Translations under genes and position numbers: made by a program | NCBI RefSeq assembly: GCF_006636215.1 | Contig: NZ_VIFM01000005.1 | Coordinates: 62,001 to 126,000 of the forward strand | DNA length: 64,000 nt | Reading direction: 5' to 3' | Source of the DNA: Myxococcus llanfairpwllgwyngyllgogerychwyrndrobwllllantysiliogogogochensis | Lineage (GTDB): Bacteria > Myxococcota > Myxococcia > Myxococcales > Myxococcaceae | Notes under the pieces: generated by a model | What the model was told of the DNA's origin: nothing | The model's database searches: none | Seen by the model: the letters and a program-made list of their open reading frames with translations, nothing else | Shown: positions 45,989 to 54,932 of the stretch, in pieces | Layout: each line of letters starts with the position of its first letter | How positions within the stretch are numbered: position 1 is the stretch's first letter

Positions 45989-47007
45989 GCCGGCCGCCCG
46001 TGGACGCGCAGCCGGCTGACACCACCGTCGGGGAAGATTTTCAGCCGCACGTGGGTGAAGGGCCCCTTCGCCTTCAGCTCGGACTCGAAGTCATGCCGGT
46101 GGTCCGCCTGCAGCTTCGTGCGCGGCAGCAGCTCCGTCCAGACGAGGTCATGCGCGTTGGCGAAGTCCACCACCGGCTCGCGCAGAGTGATGCCCTCCAG
46201 GGACGCGCTCTCCGGGAAGTTGCCCTTGTAGTGCGCGGTGTCCACCTCCACGCGCTCCACGGAGCCGGGGACGGCCAGCTTCACCACAATCCAGTCGAAG
46301 CCCGGCAGCAGGCGCTTGCGGCGCGTCTCCCAGCCCTCGCCCATGTTCGCGGCGCGGCCCGGCAGGATGAGGTTGTCCTTCGGCCCGAAGAAGGCATCGT
46401 TGCACGCGGACACCGTGCCGCCGTTCTCCGCCGCCGCCAGGTCCACCGAGCCATTCGCATGCGTCAGCCGCGTCAGGTCCGGCCGCACCTCGCCATGGAC
46501 GCGAAAACGCGCCACGCCGCCGTCCGGGTAGATGTTGAGGCGCAGGTGCGTCCAGCGCTGCTCGCTCAGGATGGGGAAGAGGTTGCGCGAGCCGCCCTGC
46601 AGCCGGAGCTGCGGAAGGATGCGCGTCCACTTCGCGTCCACCAGCGACTGCGCGGAGGGCGAGCCTTCGACCTCCAGCGCGTCCACGGAGGCGTACTCGG
46701 GGAAGTTGCCCACGAAGTGGTTGGTGTCGACGTCCACGCCACGCAGCACGCCGGGCAGGCCGAGCTGGAGGATGCACCAGTCGTGGCCGGGCACGCGCTT
46801 GCGGCGCGACTCCCAGCCGTCCATCCACTTGCCCTGCTCGGTGTACTTGTCGGGGATGAAGACGCCTCGGCCAGGCTTGAGCAGGTTCTCCTTGCCGGCG
46901 AAGAACTCGTCACTGGCCAGCAGGGCCTTGCCGCCAACCTTCTCCGCGGCCAAATCGATGAGCTCGGTGAAGCCGACGCGCAGCTTCCCCTCTTCCGGTG
47001 CATGCAT
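45985..47007 (-). CDS. alc: Allantoicase
   Basis: Hydrolyses allantoate to ureidoglycolate and urea. The 340-residue protein has two homologous halves of about 160 residues, each with GWE(S/T)RRKR and a V(D/E)VDT(N/A)H(F/Y)xGNFPE(Y/S)AS segment, as expected for the two-domain allantoicase fold. The opening FTELIDLAAEKVGG is characteristic. It starts 21 bp after the allantoinase stop and overlaps the next gene by 4 bp. Confidence 0.94.
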   Translation of the reverse strand: MHAPEEGKLRVGFTELIDLAAEKVGGKALLASDEFFAGKENLLKPGRGVFIPDKYTEQGKWMDGWESRRKRVPGHDWCILQLGLPGVLRGVDVDTNHFVGNFPEYASVDALEVEGSPSAQSLVDAKWTRILPQLRLQGGSRNLFPILSEQRWTHLRLNIYPDGGVARFRVHGEVRPDLTRLTHANGSVDLAAAENGGTVSACNDAFFGPKDNLILPGRAANMGEGWETRRKRLLPGFDWIVVKLAVPGSVERVEVDTAHYKGNFPESASLEGITLREPVVDFANAHDLVWTELLPRTKLQADHRHDFESELKAKGPFTHVRLKIFPDGGVSRLRVHGRPA

Positions 47008-47028
47008 GGTGTGTACTCTCCAGAGGCT

Positions 47029-48396
47029 TCAAGCGGCGATGCGCGCCGAGGACGGGCGACGCACCCAGGTTCCACTCGGGCGAGGGAACGGCTGTCCTCG
47101 CTCGTAGATTTTCATCCCGCGCAGGAACGTCGTCTCCACCACGCCCGAGAGTGTGCGGCCCGCGTACGGCGTCAGGGGATGACGGTGCTGGAGCCGCGTG
47201 GGCTCCACGATGAAGGTGGCCTCGGGGTCGAACACCAGCAGGTCCGCGTCCGCGCCGGGCGTAAGCGTCCCCTTCGTGCCGTGCAGTCCCACCAGCCGGG
47301 CCGGGGCTTCACACATCCAGCGCGCCAGCGTCTCCAGGCCATGTCCGCGCTTGCGCGCCTCCGTCCACACGGCCGACAGGCTGAGCTGGAGCGACGCGAT
47401 TCCGCCCCACGCCGCGCTGAAGTCGCCACGCTCCAGGAGCTTCAGCGCCGGCGTGCAGGGCGAGTGGTCCGACACGACCAGCTCGATGTCGCCCCGCGCC
47501 AGCCCGGCCCAGAGCCGCTCACGGTTCTCAGCCTCGCGGATGGGTGGCGCGCACTTGAAGTGCGTCGCCCCGTCTTCGATTTCCTCGGCGGTGAAGCTGA
47601 GGTAGTGCGGACACGTCTCCACCGAGACATCCAGACCCTCCCGGCGCGCGTCCACCAGCAACGGCAGCGCATCCGCCGACGACAGATGGACGATGTGGAC
47701 CCGGCAGCGGTGCTGACGCGCCAGCTCCACCATCATCCGGATGGCATCCTGCTCCCAGCGTCGAGGCCGGGACTCCAGATAGGCGCGGTACGTGCGAGGG
47801 CCGCCCGCGTCCGCCTCCGCCAGCGGAGACTCCAGCTCCGCGTGGACGATGAGCGGAATGCCCCGCCGCGCGAGAATCGGCATCGCCACGTCGAGCACCG
47901 CGCGGTCCGCCGGGGGAAACTCGTCCACGCCGGAGGGACACAGGAAACACTTGAAGCCCGCGACCCCCGCGTCGATGAGCGCCTCCAGCTCGTTCGCGTT
48001 GCCTGGAATCACGCCGCCCCAGAAGCCGTGGTCCACCTGACTGGACTCACGCGCCGCGCTCGCCTTGAGCTTCAGCGCCTCCAGCGTGGTGGTGGGCGGC
48101 AGCGAGTTGAGCGGCATGTCCACGACGGTGGTGATGCCTCCGGCCGCCGCCGCGCGCGTGGCCGTCGCGAAGCCTTCCCACTCCGTGCGGCCGGGCTCGT
48201 TGATGTGCGCGTGGCAGTCGACCACGCCAGGCATCACCACGTGATTGCCCACGTCCGTCACCGTCAGGGCGCCGAGGGCCTCTCCCGGCCCCGCCACCTT
48301 CTCCACCCGACCGTCCTTCACCACCACCACGGCCTCACGCATCCCTCCCGCCGCGAGGACGCGACGGCTGCGCAGCCCGAACTCACCACTGCTCAT
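47029..48396 (-). CDS. allB: Allantoinase (dihydroorotase-like amidohydrolase)
   Basis: Opens the allantoin ring to allantoate. A 455-residue amidohydrolase with metal ligands DCHAHINEPGRTEWEG, the lysine carboxylated in this family in GFKCFLCPSG, LIVHAE, HIVHLSS and the catalytic aspartate in SDHSPCTP. The ATG at 48396 overlaps the preceding flavoprotein stop (ATGA), which fixes the start better than the upstream alternative, and AAGGA lies 10 nt before it. Confidence 0.94.
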   Translation of the reverse strand: MSSGEFGLRSRRVLAAGGMREAVVVVKDGRVEKVAGPGEALGALTVTDVGNHVVMPGVVDCHAHINEPGRTEWEGFATATRAAAAGGITTVVDMPLNSLPPTTTLEALKLKASAARESSQVDHGFWGGVIPGNANELEALIDAGVAGFKCFLCPSGVDEFPPADRAVLDVAMPILARRGIPLIVHAELESPLAEADAGGPRTYRAYLESRPRRWEQDAIRMMVELARQHRCRVHIVHLSSADALPLLVDARREGLDVSVETCPHYLSFTAEEIEDGATHFKCAPPIREAENRERLWAGLARGDIELVVSDHSPCTPALKLLERGDFSAAWGGIASLQLSLSAVWTEARKRGHGLETLARWMCEAPARLVGLHGTKGTLTPGADADLLVFDPEATFIVEPTRLQHRHPLTPYAGRTLSGVVETTFLRGMKIYERGQPFPRPSGTWVRRPSSARIAA

Positions 48397-49838
48397 GGTT
48401 CGAATTCCTTCTCGTCGAAGCACTCCAGGGCGCTGAAGAACGCGTCCCGGTCATCCACGTAGAGCTGCCGCGTCACGCCCGCCGTCAGTCGAGGCAGGCT
48501 GTACTTCATGCCAGAGATGCTCGCGCCACCGAAGCCCAGCGAGAGCAGACACCCGAAGGTGTAGTTGAAGATGGACGACAGGTGAGGCGCGCGGCCCGGG
48601 TGCTTCTCCTGCAACTCGAAGCCGGGCCCCAGGTACGGATGACGCAGCAGGTCCGTGTGCGCCTGGCCCGAGGGCGGCGTGAAGCGGTCCTTCCAGAGCG
48701 CGATGTCCTGGTGCAGGTTCGCCAGCTCCGGCCGCAGCGAGAGGTCCGTCACGGTGCCGCTGCCGACGATGAGCTTGTCGAAGGTGTAGTGCCCCCGCGG
48801 CGTGGTGACGCGGACCTGTCCGTCCACTTCCTCGGCGCCCACCCACGGGCTCTCCGCGTGCAGGTGGAACTGGGGATACGCGCGGGCGCGGCGGTACGTG
48901 TCGGCGGGAGGCAGTTGCCCCATCTCGAAGATGCGATGGATGAAGCGCCACTTGTCCGCGTCCGGCAGGTCCGCATGGTGCTTGAGGAAACCGACGAACT
49001 CCGCCCAGCGATACGGGTTGACGGTGGGCAGCGTCTTGCGCCGGTAGAAGAGGTGCACCTCGCCCGCGCCGTGCTCCAGCGCGACGGAGGCGTTGTCGAA
49101 CGCGGAGGCCCCCGCGCCGAGCACGCCCAGCTTGCGCCCCCGGAGCGCCTCGAAGTCGATGTCCTCGCGCGTCTGCGCGTACAACTCGCGCGGCAGCCCC
49201 GCCACCACCGCCGGGACTTCCCAGCGTCCCGAGCCGTCGATGCCCGTGGCCAGCACGATTTTTCGCGCAGGGAGCACCTCGACCTGCCCGGTGCGCACGT
49301 CCTCCAGCGGCACCTGGAAGCAGTCGTCCTCCGCGCTCCACGTCAGCGCACCCGCGCGCGAGCGGCAGCGCACGGGGATGCCCAGCGTGCGCCGATACCA
49401 CCCGAGGAAGTCCGCCCACAGCTCCTTCGGGATGCGCTCCAGGGACGTCCAGGCGGCCTCGCCGTACTGGGCCTCGAACCAGGACTGGAAGCAGAGGTTG
49501 GGGAGGTTGTGGTCGGGGCCGGTGAGGTGCTTGGGCGTGCGCAGCGTGTGCATGCGCGCGAAGGTCTTCCACGGCCCGGCGAGGTCCTGCTCTCCGTCAT
49601 CGACGACGAGCAGGTTCGTCACCTTCTCGCGCATCAACCCGAAGGCGGCGGTGAGGCCGCTCTGCCCTCCGCCGATGATGAGGACATCCAGCACGGCCTG
49701 CCCTGCGCGGGTGCGTCGGGGGAGCACCCAGGAGCGCCGGGGATACTCCAGCCGCTCGAGGTCCTTCCGGAGCGCCTCTTCCAGGGCGACGAGGCCAGGA
49801 ACAGGCGGCATCACGGGGCTCGGGGGCGGGATGCGCAT
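48393..49838 (-). CDS. FAD/NAD(P)-dependent monooxygenase-like protein, first gene of urate operon
   Basis: A 481-residue flavoprotein with an FAD-binding Rossmann motif (DVLIIGGGQSGLTAAFGL, about 50-67), a second nucleotide motif (LGVLGAGASAFDNAS, about 240) for NAD(P)H, and a flavin-containing-monooxygenase-like layout (WKTFARMHTLRTP). It lacks the PHBH-type layout of HpxO urate hydroxylase. It is the promoter-proximal gene and is coupled by ATGA overlap to allantoinase. No uricase is in the window, so it probably catalyses urate oxidation, which is inference from position. The ATG at 49838 has only a weak GGGG site. Confidence 0.82.
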   Translation of the reverse strand: MRIPPPSPVMPPVPGLVALEEALRKDLERLEYPRRSWVLPRRTRAGQAVLDVLIIGGGQSGLTAAFGLMREKVTNLLVVDDGEQDLAGPWKTFARMHTLRTPKHLTGPDHNLPNLCFQSWFEAQYGEAAWTSLERIPKELWADFLGWYRRTLGIPVRCRSRAGALTWSAEDDCFQVPLEDVRTGQVEVLPARKIVLATGIDGSGRWEVPAVVAGLPRELYAQTREDIDFEALRGRKLGVLGAGASAFDNASVALEHGAGEVHLFYRRKTLPTVNPYRWAEFVGFLKHHADLPDADKWRFIHRIFEMGQLPPADTYRRARAYPQFHLHAESPWVGAEEVDGQVRVTTPRGHYTFDKLIVGSGTVTDLSLRPELANLHQDIALWKDRFTPPSGQAHTDLLRHPYLGPGFELQEKHPGRAPHLSSIFNYTFGCLLSLGFGGASISGMKYSLPRLTAGVTRQLYVDDRDAFFSALECFDEKEFEP

Positions 49839-50053
49839 GCCCCATCGTAACCGCGCGCTGTGTCGCGCGGTCAATGTGCCCCCCTCGCGCGGTATGAGCC
49901 GCCAGGCGGGGTGGTGGGAAATACCCGGCCTGCCTGGGGGTTGACAGCGGGTGTCCGGGCGCTGACGACGGCCCGCTTCCACGCTTCCCCGGTGGAGCGG
50001 GTTGGTTAATGCTCGCCCGCCCTTTTTCTTCGCCCCGTCCCGAGGTCTTCCGC

Positions 50054-51709
50054 GTGATCAACGCCATCCCCCGCGTCCCGGCTCCCCGAAACGAGCCCAT
50101 CCTGCCCTACGCGCCCGGTGCGCCCGAGCGCCGTGAACTCCAGGCCACGCTCAAGCGCATGGCCGGTGAGCAGATTGACATCCCGCTGCTCATCGGCGGC
50201 AAGCAGGTGCGCAGCGGCAAGACGGACACCGTCCGCATGCCGCACCGGCACTCGCATGTGCTGGCCACGCTGCACGAGGCGGACGCCAGCCACGTGGAGC
50301 AGGCCATCCAGGCCGCCCTGGCCGTGAAGGAGGACTGGGCGCGCATGTCGTTCACCTCGCGCGCCGCCATCTTCCTGCGCGCCGCGGAGCTGCTCGCCAC
50401 GCGCTACCGCCCGCTCATCAACGCGTCCACCATGCTGGGTCAGTCCAAGACGGCCCACCAGGCGGAGATCGACGCGGCGTGCGAGGCCATCGACTTCCTG
50501 CGCTACAACGTCCACTTCGCCGAGCAGATTCTCGCCATCCAGCCGGAGTCCTCGCCGCAGACGTGGAACATGCTGGACTACCGTCCGCTGGACGGCTTCG
50601 TGTTCGCGGTGGCGCCGTTCAACTTCACGTCCATCGCGATGAACCTCTGCACCGCGCCCGCCATCATGGGCAACGTCGTGCTGTTCAAGCCGTCCTCCAC
50701 GGCCGCGCTGAGCGCCTGGTACTTCATGGAGCTGCTGCGCGAGGCGGGCCTGCCCGACGGCGTCATCAACATGCTCAACGGCGACGGCCCCACCGTGGGC
50801 AACCCGACGCTGGCGAGCCCCCACCTGGGCGGCATCCACTTCACCGGCTCCACGCCGACGTTCAACTCCATGTGGAAGACGGTGGGAGAGAACATCGGCA
50901 GGTACAAGCAGTACCCGCGGCTGGTGGGTGAGACGGGCGGCAAGGACTTCATCGTGGCGCACGCGTCGGCGGCGGACGACGTGGACGCGCTCGCGGTGGC
51001 CATCGTCCGGGGCGGCTTCGAGTACCAGGGGCAGAAGTGCTCGGCGGCCAGCCGCGTCTACGTGCCCGAGTCCCTGTGGCCCAAGCTCAAGTCCCGCCTC
51101 CAGGGGCTCATCGGCGACATCCGCATGGGCGACGTGACGGACTTCCGCAACTTCATGGGCGCCGTCATCGACGAGAAGTCCTTCAAGAAGGTCTCCTCGT
51201 ACATCGACCTGGCGAAGCAGGACGGCGAGGCGAGCATCGTCGCGGGCGGCGAGGCGGACCGGAAGGAAGGCTGGTTCGTCAAGCCCACGCTGGTGCAGCT
51301 CACCAACCCGCGTCACCGCATCCTGCGCGAGGAAATCTTCGCGCCGCTGGTCGGCGTGTATGTGTATCCCGACGCGAAGTACGTGGAGACGCTGCGCGAG
51401 GTGGACCAGAGCGCGACGTACGCGCTGACGGGCGCCATCTTCGGCCGTGACAGGAAGGCCATCGACACGGCGATGAGCGAGCTGCGCCACGCCGCGGGCA
51501 ACATCTACATCAACGACAAGCCCACGGGCGCGGTGGTGGGCCAGCAGCCCTTCGGCGGCTCGCGCGCGTCGGGCACCAACGACAAGGCGGGCTCGCTGCT
51601 CAACCTCATCCGGTGGACCAGCCCTCGCACGGTGAAGGAGAACTTCGCGCCGCCCGTGAAGGTGCCGTATCCCTTCATGGACAGCGACCCCCACGATGGG
51701 GGTATCTAG
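50054..51709 (+). CDS. pruA: L-glutamate gamma-semialdehyde dehydrogenase
   Basis: Oxidises glutamate semialdehyde (from P5C) to glutamate, the second step of proline catabolism. A 551-residue aldehyde dehydrogenase with the general base E293 in VGETGGKDF, the nucleophile C329 in GQKCSAASR and the C-terminal QQPFGGSRASGTNDKAG loop, typical of P5C dehydrogenase. The GTG at 50054 gives the family-typical start VINAIPRVPAPRNEP and has GAGG upstream. The ATG at 50009 adds 15 residues. No proline dehydrogenase gene is adjacent. Confidence 0.94.
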   Translation: MINAIPRVPAPRNEPILPYAPGAPERRELQATLKRMAGEQIDIPLLIGGKQVRSGKTDTVRMPHRHSHVLATLHEADASHVEQAIQAALAVKEDWARMSFTSRAAIFLRAAELLATRYRPLINASTMLGQSKTAHQAEIDAACEAIDFLRYNVHFAEQILAIQPESSPQTWNMLDYRPLDGFVFAVAPFNFTSIAMNLCTAPAIMGNVVLFKPSSTAALSAWYFMELLREAGLPDGVINMLNGDGPTVGNPTLASPHLGGIHFTGSTPTFNSMWKTVGENIGRYKQYPRLVGETGGKDFIVAHASAADDVDALAVAIVRGGFEYQGQKCSAASRVYVPESLWPKLKSRLQGLIGDIRMGDVTDFRNFMGAVIDEKSFKKVSSYIDLAKQDGEASIVAGGEADRKEGWFVKPTLVQLTNPRHRILREEIFAPLVGVYVYPDAKYVETLREVDQSATYALTGAIFGRDRKAIDTAMSELRHAAGNIYINDKPTGAVVGQQPFGGSRASGTNDKAGSLLNLIRWTSPRTVKENFAPPVKVPYPFMDSDPHDGGI

Positions 51710-51715
51710 GCTCGT

Positions 51716-52564
51716 ATGAGCCGAGTGTTCCCCGGCATCGCCGGGTTGGAGACGTACGCGTTGGTGGACGGTGGGTGCCGCGTGGAGGTGATTCCTTCAC
51801 GCGGGGCCCTCGTCTCGAGGATGACGGTGGACGGCGACGAGGTGCTCTACCTCGACGAGGCCACCGTGGCGGACCCGGCGAAGAACGTGCGCGGTGGCAT
51901 CCCCGTGCTGTTCCCCATCGCCGGGCCCCTTCCGGGTGACACGTACCCGGCGGACCGCAAGTCCTTCACGATGTCGCAGCACGGCTTCGCGCGCAGGCTG
52001 CCGTGGACCGTGCGCCAGGCGGAGGACTCGCTGCTGGTGCTGGGGCTGTCCTCCACCGAGGAGACGCTGCGCCAGTTCCCGTGGGCCTTCGACGCGCAGC
52101 TCACCTTCTCCCTGGTGGGCACGCGGCTCACGTTGGACTTCGACGTGGAGAACCGCGACACGCGTCCCCTGCCCCTGCACCTGGGCTTCCATCCGTACTT
52201 CCGGGTGCCGGACGCGGCGAAGGCCGTGGCCACGGTGGACACGGACGCGACACACGCGTGGGACAACCGGAACAAGCGCGAGGTGCCCTTCACCGGGTTC
52301 GACCTGACGCTGGACGAGGTGGACCTGCACCTGAGGGACCACTCGGGCCCGGGGACGATTCTGGGACGTGGACCGGGCTTGAGGCCCGTGCACCTGTCGT
52401 GGAGCCCGGAGTTCAAGATGCTGGTGGTGTGGACCCTGCGCGGCAAGGACTTCGTCTGTGTGGAGCCGTGGACGGCCGCCGCCGGAGCACTGGCCACCGG
52501 TGAGGGCCTGTTGCACGTGGAGCCCGGTGAGCGCGCGTCGCTCGCGTTCGACATCGAGGCGTGA
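51716..52564 (+). CDS. Aldose 1-epimerase family protein
   Basis: A 282-residue galactose-mutarotase-like protein that interconverts sugar anomers. The catalytic histidine lies in LGFHPYF and the catalytic glutamate in CVEPWTA. GGIPVLFPIAGPLPGD is typical of the hexose-phosphate mutarotase (YeaD-like) branch, so a sugar phosphate may be the substrate. It starts 6 bp after the pruA stop and is probably co-transcribed, although no metabolic link is obvious. Confidence 0.9.
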   Translation: MSRVFPGIAGLETYALVDGGCRVEVIPSRGALVSRMTVDGDEVLYLDEATVADPAKNVRGGIPVLFPIAGPLPGDTYPADRKSFTMSQHGFARRLPWTVRQAEDSLLVLGLSSTEETLRQFPWAFDAQLTFSLVGTRLTLDFDVENRDTRPLPLHLGFHPYFRVPDAAKAVATVDTDATHAWDNRNKREVPFTGFDLTLDEVDLHLRDHSGPGTILGRGPGLRPVHLSWSPEFKMLVVWTLRGKDFVCVEPWTAAAGALATGEGLLHVEPGERASLAFDIEA

Positions 52565-52675
52565 CGGACTGACCCTGGAGGCCATGGCCCCCCGGGCGCT
52601 CGACCCAGGGGGAATGTGCCGCGTGCATGGGACGAACCCGAGACCCGCGCTCACGAATCCAGACACCCGGAAGCA

Positions 52676-53608
52676 CTATCTTCGCGAGGCGCCCATCAGT
52701 CCCTTCGCCAGGGATTGAAGCTCCGCTCGCAACCACTGACTGCGCGGTTCGCTGTCCTCGGAGCGGTGCCAGTACAGGTGCAGCTCCAGTCGGGGCAGCG
52801 CGAGCGGCATGGGCAACAGGTGGTTGTCCAACTCCGCGTTGATCTCCTCCGCGCGGCGCCGGGGCATCGTCAACATCAAGTCTGAGCCGGACACGATGCG
52901 ACAGGCCGTCTCGTAGTGCCGGCAGCGCACCGTCACCTCGCGCTGGTAGCCCAGACGGCTGAGCACCAGGTCCTCCACCGCCAACCCCGTTCGCCGCGAG
53001 GACACCGTGACATGTCGCGCTCCCATGTACGCCGTCACGTCCAGCCGCCTGCGCTTGCGGCTCACCACGCAGAACGCGTCATGGGTGAAGGCCGTGTGCC
53101 GCAGTTGAGCGCTGGTGGGTTGCTCCACGTCGATGGCCAGGTCCAACTTGCCGGAGGCGAGGTCTCGCTCCAGCCGCGTCCGCTCCAGCCGCACGCTGCT
53201 GATGCGGGCCTTGGGACTGTGCTCCCGGAGCCGAGCCACGAGCCGGGGGACAATGGACGGCTCCAGCATGTCGCTCATCGCCAGCGTGAAGGTACCCACG
53301 TCCCGAGTGGGCTCGAAGCCCCGGGTGTGATGCACCGCCTGCTGCAGCAGGGCCAGCGCCTCGCGAATCTCCGGTGCCAGCCGCTCCGCCAATGGCGTAG
53401 GCGCCACCCCGCGTCCCTCGCGGACAAACAAGGGCGCCCCCAGTTGCTCGCGCAGACGGGTCAGCGCATGGCTCACCGCGGACTGGCTGAGGAACAGCAC
53501 CTCCGCCGCGCGCGTCAGGTTGCGCTCCCGGTAGACGACGTCGAACACCCTGAAGAGGTTGAGGTCGGGGGCCCCCTGCCGTCGCGCTGAATCCTGAACT
53601 GGGCTCAT
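52676..53608 (-). CDS. LysR-type transcriptional regulator
   Basis: A 310-residue regulator. The winged HTH lies at about 20-75 (LNLFRVFDVVYRERNLTRAA then SQSAVSHALTRLREQLG), followed by a substrate-binding domain with two alpha/beta lobes. It is divergent from the acyl-CoA dehydrogenase operon with an 82-bp gap, the classic position for a LysR regulator of that operon. The effector is unknown. Confidence 0.92.
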   Translation of the reverse strand: MSPVQDSARRQGAPDLNLFRVFDVVYRERNLTRAAEVLFLSQSAVSHALTRLREQLGAPLFVREGRGVAPTPLAERLAPEIREALALLQQAVHHTRGFEPTRDVGTFTLAMSDMLEPSIVPRLVARLREHSPKARISSVRLERTRLERDLASGKLDLAIDVEQPTSAQLRHTAFTHDAFCVVSRKRRRLDVTAYMGARHVTVSSRRTGLAVEDLVLSRLGYQREVTVRCRHYETACRIVSGSDLMLTMPRRRAEEINAELDNHLLPMPLALPRLELHLYWHRSEDSEPRSQWLRAELQSLAKGLMGASRR

Positions 53609-53690
53609 GACGACACATGATCAACATTCAGTGGATTCAACAAGAGACGGGTGCCAAGGATGGCCTCCTCTCGTGAGAGGAGGCTGCACC

Positions 53691-54926
53691 GTGAACTTCG
53701 AGCCGAGCGCCAAGGCCAAGGACTACCTGGAGCGCGTGAAGCAGTTCATGCGCGAGCACATCGAGCCCGCCGAGGAGCGCTACTACCAGGAGGTCATGGA
53801 GGCCTCTCGTGGCGGTGACTGGAAGACCTGGCCTGTGTCCTCCGTCATGGAAGACCTCAAGGCTCGCGCCAAGGCCAAGGGGCTCTGGAACCTCTTCCTC
53901 CCGGACGAGAAGCTGGCCCCGGGCCTCACCACGCTCGAATACGCCCCCATCGCCGAGGAGACCGGGCGCAGCCTGATGGCGCCGGAGGTCTTCAACTGCA
54001 ACGCCCCCGACACCGGCAACATGGAGGTGCTGTGGAAGTACGGCACCCCCGCCCAGCAGGAGCGCTGGCTCAAGCCGCTGCTCGCGGGTGAAATCCGCTC
54101 GGTGTTCTGCATGACGGAGCCTGGAGTGGCCTCCTCGGACGCCACCAACATGGAGGCCACCGCCGTCGTCGAAGGCGACGAGGTCATCCTCAACGGCACC
54201 AAGTGGTGGTCCACCGGCCTGGGGCACCCCAACGCCAAGGTCACCATCTTCATGGCGCGCACGCCCGACGCCGGGGGCGACCGTCACCACCAGCACTCCA
54301 TGGTGCTCGTGCCCCTGGACGCGCCGGGCGTCACCATCAAGCGCATGCTGCCCGTCTTCGGCGAGTACGACGCGCCCCACGGCCACGGCGAGGTGCGTTT
54401 CGACAACGTGCGCGTACCGCTCTCCAACATCATCGGAGGCCCGGGCATGGGCTTCGAGATTGCCCAGGGCCGACTGGGACCCGGCCGCATCCACCACTGC
54501 ATGCGCTGTGTCGGCGCGGCGGAGCGGGCGCTCGAGTTGATGATTGACCGGGGCATGAACCGCACGGCCTTTGGCAAGCCCATCATGAACCTGGGTGGCA
54601 ACCGCGAGCGCGTGGCCGAGGCCCGCATCGCCATCGACCAGGCCCGCCTGCTCACGCTCTACGCCGCGTGGAAGATGGACCAGGTGGGTCCCCTGGGCGC
54701 GATGACCGAGATTTCCGCCATCAAGGTCGTCGCCCCGAGCATGCTCCAGCACATCGTCGACGACGCCATCCAGATTCACGGCGGCGCGGGCGTGTCCAAT
54801 GACACGGCGCTCGCGGGCTTCTTCGGACAGGCGCGCACGCTGCGGCTCGCGGACGGTCCGGACGAGGTGCACAAGGGCGTCATCGCCCGAATCGAACTGG
54901 CCAAGCGCGGCTTCTCCAGGAAGTGA
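53691..54926 (+). CDS. Acyl-CoA dehydrogenase (ACAD10/11-like)
   Basis: A FAD enzyme introducing a double bond into acyl-CoA, 411 residues. It has CMTEPGVASSDATNM, KWWSTGLGHPNAK and the C-terminal QIHGGAGVSND plus DGPDEVHKG, whose Glu is the likely base. The GTG at 53691 has GAGAGGAGG upstream. It is followed 6 bp later by an APH-like phosphotransferase, the same pair that is fused in eukaryotic ACAD10/ACAD11, which degrade 4-hydroxy acids via phosphorylation. A hydroxy- or branched-acid pathway is plausible. Confidence 0.93.
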   Translation: MNFEPSAKAKDYLERVKQFMREHIEPAEERYYQEVMEASRGGDWKTWPVSSVMEDLKARAKAKGLWNLFLPDEKLAPGLTTLEYAPIAEETGRSLMAPEVFNCNAPDTGNMEVLWKYGTPAQQERWLKPLLAGEIRSVFCMTEPGVASSDATNMEATAVVEGDEVILNGTKWWSTGLGHPNAKVTIFMARTPDAGGDRHHQHSMVLVPLDAPGVTIKRMLPVFGEYDAPHGHGEVRFDNVRVPLSNIIGGPGMGFEIAQGRLGPGRIHHCMRCVGAAERALELMIDRGMNRTAFGKPIMNLGGNRERVAEARIAIDQARLLTLYAAWKMDQVGPLGAMTEISAIKVVAPSMLQHIVDDAIQIHGGAGVSNDTALAGFFGQARTLRLADGPDEVHKGVIARIELAKRGFSRK

Positions 54927-54932
54927 CCCACC

